From NCBI GenBank assembly GCA_018400545.1, contig JAGYLT010000177.1, positions 1 to 5,441 of the forward strand: a DNA stretch of 5,441 nt, in the 5' to 3' direction. This stretch comes from Bacteroidales bacterium. GTDB taxonomy: Bacteria > Bacteroidota > Bacteroidia > Bacteroidales > 4484-276. The position numbers were made by a program, and so were the translations under genes. Below are positions 1 to 5,441 of this stretch, one piece after another. The notes below the pieces were generated by a model. It was not told where the DNA came from, made no database searches, and worked only from the letters and a program-made list of their open reading frames with translations. Numbering within the stretch: position 1 is the first letter of the stretch; every line of letters begins with the position of its first letter.

Positions 1-3000
1 AATCTTATTGCCGCTCATTGCGAATGGGGCAATGAAGTAGTTGAAAAGCTCAGTGTAGTTTTCGAGGGGGACTTTGCCTGATATTGTGATCGCGGCGAAT
101 CGTCTGATGTTATCTGCCTGTGAAATATCAAGTTCTTCTTCTACCCTCGGTGTAACTGAAGGAGATTGATGAATGCCTGAAACATGGGTTTCTTCTGGAA
201 TGTCCGTTGAAGTTGGAGTAAGTGGTTTATTGTCGATGTGGACGAGCCAATATGTATCGTCAGTGATGTCGAAATGGGGTATTGATTCTTTGCAATAGTA
301 GCGTGTAAATTTGGTGCCGTCGCCTGATGCAATACAAAAATGGCCATCCATGCAGTAGCGAAGCAGGCTTGTGGTGATTGCATGGGTGCCGGCAACCATA
401 GGTTTATCATCAAAGCGAAGGAATGCCTCGTAAACGTCTTTAACTTTAATAGAGCTTTCTATCGTTGGAAGCAGATTTTGGTTGCGAAGCGTATTTAAAC
501 CTATGCCATCCATCAGCAGCCACTCCTCGTCTTTAAGTAAGTTGACCAGGTTATTGTTAATCTGATTTTCGAAGCCTTCAGAAAATTGCTTTAGTAGAAG
601 TTTTTCCGGTCCATTTTTGGCTGAATATTTTACAATTATGGAGTAAGCTTTAACCAATGCTATGTCCGCTTGACGATTGGACTCATCTATACGACGTTTA
701 AGGTCTAATCTTTGTTCGGGTTCCAATTGGCCTTGGTAGTCTTGATTGATTTTGAGACAGGCAAGGTATTCCCTTAGCTCAGACTGTAATCTGCCAATAC
801 CGAGTTCGGAGCATAGTAGAAATAGGATGGTGTTGCGGTAGATGCGTTCGCTGTTCCCTTTTTTTGTGGCTATACGTGTAATAAGCGGAAGTGTCCGCCC
901 ATTCACGCCATCAGGATTTGCCAGATTATCCGGACTAAGGATTATCAGCGTAGGTTTTTTTTGTTCGGGAATATCTTCGCCAGGGTTAACCAATACGTTG
1001 AATAGAGATATATAGTTTGTTCTTTTGCTTGCCCTATCCATACTTTCGGAGGTGATATCATGGTGTTTCACGTCTCCTTTGGCTTGGTTGATAAGGATGT
1101 TGATGTTGGGTTTTGTGTGGAACCAGTAGCGTTTTGCTGATGCTCCTGATTGGGTATGGTATAGGTAGTAGGCACTACTTTCTAATTCATCAAGGGCACC
1201 GTTGATGCTGTTATGGTTGTAGCCATGAGGAGATAATAGATTTAGCTTTAAGTCGGCTACGGAAACACCTTTATTGGTACCATCGCTGCCAAAAGAGTTC
1301 ATCAGGATTACCGAAGCAATTGACTGGGTTAGCCCCCATTGGCCATATTCGTTTTTGTTGCCGTCAATTTTGAAGGCATTTGATGACGAACCTGCCACAT
1401 CAGCTGTAATTACAGAATCATATCCATTGCCATAGAGCTTTTTTAGCTGTGCAGCGAGCGCATCGAGGTTTACAAAATTGATCATTCCGGCCTGAATAAG
1501 CAGATTCCCGCCAGATAAATTTTGCTGACGTTTCCACAAATCGCTGACGATGGTTGCCAGCAGACGCAGTACGCCTCTGGTGCGTTGAAAGTCGTGATGG
1601 CTTGCCCAACGGACACGAAAAACATCAATTAGCTCGGGGTGGAACGGATAGGATTTAAGTAATTTGTCCTTGTAATCTAATCTGTTTGCATTAGCAGGCA
1701 GTTCCCCTTTATGGTTTTTGTAAAGTTTAATATATTCATCAACAACTTTGTTTATGGTGTCGGTATCACCTACTTCTTCGAATAGTCTGCGACGGATTAC
1801 TTCATAAATTTCGTCATCGGATACTGGTTGGGTGTCGGCACCTACGCGGCTTACCCTTTTTTGCAGGCTATTGAGTATGGTGTGGGCCTGAGAGGTATTG
1901 CCTACTTCCTGTGGACTGGCCGGAAGCGTGACAACTAATACGCAGTTATTGGTTGCAGCAACTGCCTCGGTAAGTTCCTGCATAAAGCTGATTGTTTGGT
2001 CAGAGAGGGTTGATGCACCAACAGTTTGAGCAGAAGCACTTACACAATAGTCGGCCAGCTCATCAATGAGGATGAGTGCAGGTTTGCATTTTTCGAGGAT
2101 TTTTTTGAAAAGACCTTTTGGAGCAGCTCGTTCTTCATCATTTTTTTTGACAAGTTCGTATGCTTCTGCACCACCAAGCTGGTAAGCCAGCTCGCCCCAA
2201 ATTGTTCGAATTGTGGTATCATTTACCTGACGGCCTTGCACTGGGTCGTTTGTGGTGTTGGTGAATACTGCTATGCTGGCTGAATTAAAATTGATATCGC
2301 CTGTGGCTTGAAGCAATTCAGACGCAAAAGAGGATTGAGAAGCTTTGCGCCCCCAACGTGCAAGGTGGTAAAGGGAGATTAGCGTGTGTGTTTTGCCACC
2401 GCCAAATCCTGTTTGAAGCGAAATGACCCTGTTTTCGGCATCTTCGTCGCCATTTAGGCCTTTGATGACTGTTCGTGCAACATTTTTCAAACCAGCTGTA
2501 AGGTAGGTTTTGGAAAAGAAAACAACAGGGTTGTTATAGATTTCACGTCCATTGCCGAGTGAAACTTCTGCGAGGTTCGCCGCGAACACAGACTCATCCA
2601 GGCGGCCTTGCCTGATGTCGAGGTGGGGAGTTACGACCCGGAACCAGGGCTCGGGCTTATCGGATATTATGTGTGATTTGGTTTGTTTGGGTGCCGGTTT
2701 TTCGGCTTCTGAGCTTTGAAGAATTGCCAGTTCGTTTTCCAATTCGTCCATCTGCAATGAACGGGCAATGCTTTTCATATGGATGAATGTTTCAGCAAAT
2801 TCATCGTCGGATATTTCCTGGAAGTGAGCCAGTTTGTTACGGGTATCGGAGATGGTTTCGAGCCGTGTAGCCAGTTTATTTGTTTCTTTCTTAAAATCGG
2901 TACGGAGTAAGTCGCGGTATTTAAGCGTGAAAGCTTTGAGATGCGGATAATCTATCAATGCTTCGGGTGCTGATCCTGAGCGGAGACCGGTGTTCCAATT

Positions 3001-3156
3001 TTCACGCTGAGCGGGGAACAATGCCTCGACAAACCATGCCGGCCATTTGTCGTCGGCTTCTTTTTGTAATACAGAAACTACATAAGGCCTGAAGGCTTCG
3101 ATGAAAAGGCCGAAGGCCTTGAATAAGTTGTCTTGTTGAGATTGTTTGATTGCCAT
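1..3156 (-). CDS. DUF499-family AAA+ ATPase with N-terminal Swt1-like HEPN domain (C-terminus beyond left edge)
   Basis: Start is ATG at 3156-3154, and the frame stays open for 1052 codons to base 1. Residues 1 to about 145 form a helical region resembling the Swt1-type HEPN domain, with R106-N-K-L-A-H111 (bases 2841-2824), the R-x4-6-H signature of HEPN ribonucleases. A short Lys/Pro-rich linker (about 150-170) leads into the DUF499 core. That core has the P-loop GFGGGKTHT at 250-258 (K255, bases 2394-2392), Walker B LILIDE at 361-366 (D365, E366), a sensor-1-like strand VLVVTLP at 406-412, and a conserved PFHPEL...FQRTRGVLR block at about 504-531. A probable winged-helix region follows (about 580-695). 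Family members are usually about 1000-1150 residues, so perhaps 50-100 are missing at the C-terminus. The protein should be cytosolic: I see no signal peptide or membrane segment. DUF499 ATPases sit beside DUF1156 methylases in defence islands; their biochemical role is poorly known. ATP binding is well supported, ribonuclease activity is inferred from the motif, and an anti-phage role is inferred from context. Confidence 0.9.
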   Translation of the reverse strand, partial: MAIKQSQQDNLFKAFGLFIEAFRPYVVSVLQKEADDKWPAWFVEALFPAQRENWNTGLRSGSAPEALIDYPHLKAFTLKYRDLLRTDFKKETNKLATRLETISDTRNKLAHFQEISDDEFAETFIHMKSIARSLQMDELENELAILQSSEAEKPAPKQTKSHIISDKPEPWFRVVTPHLDIRQGRLDESVFAANLAEVSLGNGREIYNNPVVFFSKTYLTAGLKNVARTVIKGLNGDEDAENRVISLQTGFGGGKTHTLISLYHLARWGRKASQSSFASELLQATGDINFNSASIAVFTNTTNDPVQGRQVNDTTIRTIWGELAYQLGGAEAYELVKKNDEERAAPKGLFKKILEKCKPALILIDELADYCVSASAQTVGASTLSDQTISFMQELTEAVAATNNCVLVVTLPASPQEVGNTSQAHTILNSLQKRVSRVGADTQPVSDDEIYEVIRRRLFEEVGDTDTINKVVDEYIKLYKNHKGELPANANRLDYKDKLLKSYPFHPELIDVFRVRWASHHDFQRTRGVLRLLATIVSDLWKRQQNLSGGNLLIQAGMINFVNLDALAAQLKKLYGNGYDSVITADVAGSSSNAFKIDGNKNEYGQWGLTQSIASVILMNSFGSDGTNKGVSVADLKLNLLSPHGYNHNSINGALDELESSAYYLYHTQSGASAKRYWFHTKPNINILINQAKGDVKHHDITSESMDRASKRTNYISLFNVLVNPGEDIPEQKKPTLIILSPDNLANPDGVNGRTLPLITRIATKKGNSERIYRNTILFLLCSELGIGRLQSELREYLACLKINQDYQGQLEPEQRLDLKRRIDESNRQADIALVKAYSIIVKYSAKNGPEKLLLKQFSEGFENQINNNLVNLLKDEEWLLMDGIGLNTLRNQNLLPTIESSIKVKDVYEAFLRFDDKPMVAGTHAITTSLLRYCMDGHFCIASGDGTKFTRYYCKESIPHFDITDDTYWLVHIDNKPLTPTSTDIPEETHVSGIHQSPSVTPRVEEELDISQADNIRRFAAITISGKVPLENYTELFNYFIAPFAMSGNKI
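3106..3120 (-). repeat. Perfect 6-bp inverted repeat near the ATPase start
   Basis: AAGGCC and GGCCTT flank a 3-base spacer (mRNA AAGGCCTTCGGCCTT), covering codons 13-17 (Lys-Ala-Phe-Gly-Leu). In the mRNA this could fold into a short G/C-rich hairpin about 36 bases after the start codon. A similar string, AAGCCTTCAGGCCTT (about 3099-3085), follows it closely, so this may be a small local duplication. The encoded residues fit an amphipathic helix, so the repeat may be only a by-product of coding sequence. Confidence 0.5.
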
Positions 3157-3161
3157 GGTAT
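3157..3161 (-). other. 5-base junction between methylase stop and ATPase start
   Basis: Read on the minus strand, TAA is followed by ATACC and then ATG. No purine-rich Shine-Dalgarno sequence lies at the usual spacing: the 15-20 bases before the ATG are A/T-rich methylase codons ending in AAACTTGAACTT. There is no room for a promoter or terminator, so the two genes almost certainly share one transcript, and the ATPase probably depends on translational coupling or an SD-independent start. SD-independent starts are common in Bacteroidota, but on its own this is weak taxonomic evidence. Confidence 0.75.
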
Positions 3162-5441
3162 TTAAAGTTCAAGTTTGATTTGTTCGGTAGCTGATTGGGT
3201 TATGGTTTTGCTGTCGCGGATGAGACTTTCCTTAATCGCAAGCAGACCGGAAGCCTGCTTTAGGTCGGAGCTGCCTTGTGGCAATACTTCGCACAAGGAA
3301 GTGATAACACGCCAAAAGCTGCTGTCTGGTGAAGATGCGTGCCTGGCAATGTGGTGGAGGAGTGCATTGCGGTCGGTACCCTGATATAGTGACATGGTGC
3401 GGTGTACCAGGTCGATGAGGTGGCTGTTACCACGCAGGCCAAGGTTTTTGTCGGCTGCCAGCCTGTCGGTATAGGAGCCGAGGGTTTGCTTGTTGCCGTT
3501 TTTGATAAGAATGTGTTCGGTGAACAGTTCGTTTACGTTGATGCTGAGTCCCACACGGCTGAATTTGGCAGCATCGTCGAACTCGCTTTCGGTGAAGCCA
3601 TAGAGCTGGAGCCAGCCGATGTAGAATTTTGTAAAATCGTCGCCATCGAAACCTTTGAGTAAGGCATTGAAGGCTGATTCTCGTGCCATCTCCAATAACT
3701 CGGCTACAGTGACTTCGGTACCATCTGCTTTTTCCACTTTTTCGTATTGCCCAAAGACACTAACAGCCTGACCAAAGCAAGCGGTGAGGAGGTCGGCACC
3801 GCGGAAACCGAGGCTGTAGAGTTCTTTGACTTCCGAAAGAACTAAGGCTTCAATGGCTCTTTTAACAACTTTAAATTCCCCAATACCAGTTTTTATAGAG
3901 GGTACAGCTGCTACAGTAACAGAGGAAGATAGGAATGCCTTGTCGGTTTTTAATGCCCCTGTCATTTCCGTATCATTTGCCCAACTACCCGTAATATTCA
4001 TTCTTGCTCCAAGAATAGAATTACATAGGGTGGACCAAGCGTCCGTGCTTTGATGGGCAAACATTATTGAAACAATATCTGAAGTTTGCATCTCAATAGT
4101 ATCAAAAATCTGTAATAGCTTATCTTCAAAATGTTGTTTTGCTGCTTTAAGATCGCCATTATGATGATGTTTTAGCGCGGTACATTCCTCTGCTTTAGGA
4201 GATTGCGGAGTTGAGAAATTGAGTGGATATAAATCACCTAAAGTTCTTTTTAACCAAATATAAAAGAAATCAGATAAATCAGCATAGGCAATTGCATCAT
4301 AATATGGAGGATCAGTAATTACTGCAGTAATAGATTTAGGTTCAAATTGAGATTTTTCGCCACTTGCAGCATTATTACTAATACTGTAAAATGAATTAGC
4401 ACCTTCATTAATTGAGTACCTTTCAAGCCAGGCAACTTGATTTAATAGACCGCCACCTACAATAGCAAATGGATTTAATTCAGGATAATCAAAAACCATC
4501 GGTATTGCTTGCCTACCAAATGGTTGTTCTAGTTTTTCGCCTTTTGTATGCCAAAGACCGAAAGTCGTTAGGCGGGATGAAAGCCGATCAATAAGTATTG
4601 ATAAATATGTTATTAAGGCTTTGTCGTATTCGTTTTGGGTAGGGTTGAGTTCTTTTTTTATATGGTGAAGTTTGTCTACGAGGGTTTGCATGGCCAGGAG
4701 CTGGCGGGGGGAGAACATTTCACCCCAAGCGGATAATCCCCAAGTGCAGGAGGGCAATGCCTGTGTATATTTGACAGGCATTGGTTCAGAAGGCCTTTCT
4801 ACATTTGTTGGAATAATTTGGATGATTTCAAGTTCGACAGGAGTTGGGAGTCTGTATTCCTTTCCGTTTTTCCCATCCACGATAACCGCGAGCATTTTTT
4901 CGGATGTTTTGTTATCCAAAAACTGTTGCTTGAGTGTTTTTACATCAGTTGGATTGCCACAGCACGGGCATACCAAATTACCTCGAGAAGTCCATCCTTC
5001 CTCATCAAATTTACCTTTCCTGATTTCGAAGTCTATTTTGTTTCTATTGATTATGGGTTTAATGTGTACCTGTTTGTTTTTGGTGTTGGCAAGGTAGAAG
5101 CCTTTCAGCAGGGGCACCTCAGCCTTACAGGAAGGGTTGCTGCAAGTACCCACCCTTGCCCAGTAATAGGCAATGGGCTTGTTGCCATTTTCATCAGCCG
5201 GGTAATAGTGCCCAATTTCTTTTTCTGCTTCGGCCATGAGTTTTCTGGCATAGAAGTCCACATCGAAGGCGAGGCGGTTTGGGATGTGGATGAGTAGTGT
5301 TTCGTTGTCGGGGTGTTCACCATTTTCGGTGCAGTACTTTTCGAGTTCAGCACTGCCGTATAGCTTGAGAAACTCATCGCGTGAGTAAGTGATGGGTTTG
5401 CCATATTTTTGCGGAAACTCCACACTGCCTTTCTGGATAAT
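3162..5441 (-). CDS. DUF1156 Zn-ribbon adenine-specific DNA methyltransferase (N-terminus beyond right edge)
   Basis: The frame is open from the right edge to TAA at 3164-3162, giving 759 residues. A GTG at 5423 could be called as a start, but the six codons before it are also open, and the translation across it (IIQKGSVEFPQKYG) matches the stretch that follows the DLNPVA segment in this family. The protein therefore begins outside the window, with roughly 150-250 residues missing, including the SAM-binding DPFAGGGS motif. Counting from that GTG, Zn-ribbon Cys pairs lie at C94/C99 and C152/C155, a FGRQAIPM-F block at about 302-311, the catalytic DPPY at 371-374 (bases 4313-4302), and a FAHQST-AW segment at about 455-463. 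The family-typical helical C-terminus (GADLL..., KADGTEVTV) follows. The expected reaction is SAM-dependent N6-adenine methylation of DNA; target sequence and specificity cannot be read here. Motif I upstream and DPPY far downstream imply an alpha-like order with the Zn-ribbon inserted between. It is the first gene of the pair in the window and probably co-transcribed with the ATPase. Confidence 0.93.
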   Translation of the reverse strand: MIQKGSVEFPQKYGKPITYSRDEFLKLYGSAELEKYCTENGEHPDNETLLIHIPNRLAFDVDFYARKLMAEAEKEIGHYYPADENGNKPIAYYWARVGTCSNPSCKAEVPLLKGFYLANTKNKQVHIKPIINRNKIDFEIRKGKFDEEGWTSRGNLVCPCCGNPTDVKTLKQQFLDNKTSEKMLAVIVDGKNGKEYRLPTPVELEIIQIIPTNVERPSEPMPVKYTQALPSCTWGLSAWGEMFSPRQLLAMQTLVDKLHHIKKELNPTQNEYDKALITYLSILIDRLSSRLTTFGLWHTKGEKLEQPFGRQAIPMVFDYPELNPFAIVGGGLLNQVAWLERYSINEGANSFYSISNNAASGEKSQFEPKSITAVITDPPYYDAIAYADLSDFFYIWLKRTLGDLYPLNFSTPQSPKAEECTALKHHHNGDLKAAKQHFEDKLLQIFDTIEMQTSDIVSIMFAHQSTDAWSTLCNSILGARMNITGSWANDTEMTGALKTDKAFLSSSVTVAAVPSIKTGIGEFKVVKRAIEALVLSEVKELYSLGFRGADLLTACFGQAVSVFGQYEKVEKADGTEVTVAELLEMARESAFNALLKGFDGDDFTKFYIGWLQLYGFTESEFDDAAKFSRVGLSINVNELFTEHILIKNGNKQTLGSYTDRLAADKNLGLRGNSHLIDLVHRTMSLYQGTDRNALLHHIARHASSPDSSFWRVITSLCEVLPQGSSDLKQASGLLAIKESLIRDSKTITQSATEQIKLEL

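Noticed and set aside
141..413. 90-codon minus-strand open frame
   Set aside because: It is out of frame inside the ATPase gene, whose own frame is open throughout and gives family-like sequence.
2101..2148. T-runs resembling a terminator tail
   Set aside because: They are Lys/Phe/Asn codons of the ATPase read on the other strand, and no stable hairpin precedes them.
2026..2283. Plus-strand open frame with a Phe/Cys-rich, membrane-like product
   Set aside because: It is antisense to the Walker B region of the ATPase. The Phe run is the complement of Lys/Glu codons, not a real membrane segment.
3175..4053. Several short plus-strand open frames (3175-3384, 3402-3662, 3826-4053)
   Set aside because: All are antisense to the methylase C-terminal half, without domain matches or start signals.
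4672..5297. Two overlapping plus-strand open frames of 141 and 159 codons
   Set aside because: They lie antisense to the Zn-ribbon part of the methylase, have no recognisable domain, and overlap each other in different frames.
5421..5423. GTG as the true start of the methylase
   Set aside because: The frame is open upstream to the window edge, the residues across the GTG match the interior of the family, and a start here would leave out the SAM-binding motif.

Overview
The window holds two large genes on the minus strand, read right to left. Both run off an edge, and only about 5 bases do not code. Upstream (right, 3162-5441) is the C-terminal three quarters of a DUF1156-type adenine-specific DNA methyltransferase with a Zn-ribbon. 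Downstream (left, 1-3156) is nearly all of a DUF499-family AAA+ ATPase, which starts 5 bases after the methylase stop. The second gene has no stop codon in its frame across the 1052 codons I read by hand.

The ATPase begins with a domain resembling the Swt1-type HEPN domain and carrying an R-N-x-x-x-H motif. A canonical P-loop, Walker B Asp-Glu and the conserved DUF499 core follow. The methylase keeps its catalytic DPPY and Cys pairs of a Zn-ribbon. Its SAM-binding motif (normally DPFAGGGS) should lie just beyond the right edge. DUF1156 methylase plus DUF499 ATPase is a recurring gene pair in prokaryotic defence islands, usually with a helicase and other accessory genes (systems of the Hma type: helicase, methylase, ATPase). 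The likely scheme is that the methylase marks host DNA and the ATPase, possibly with a HEPN ribonuclease, acts in restriction or abortive infection. That scheme is inference; nothing in the window shows it directly.

The organism is probably a Gram-negative bacterium of the Bacteroidota/Chlorobiota kind. The reasons are weak: no Shine-Dalgarno sequence before the internal start, an A/T-rich start context, and Asn/Lys/Ile-rich proteins at moderate GC. Base composition is uneven. The methylase catalytic core is about 33-38% G+C, while its C-terminal part is about 50-54%, which suggests mosaic history or domain-specific codon use. I see no RNA genes, insertion sequences, CRISPR arrays, terminators or promoters.
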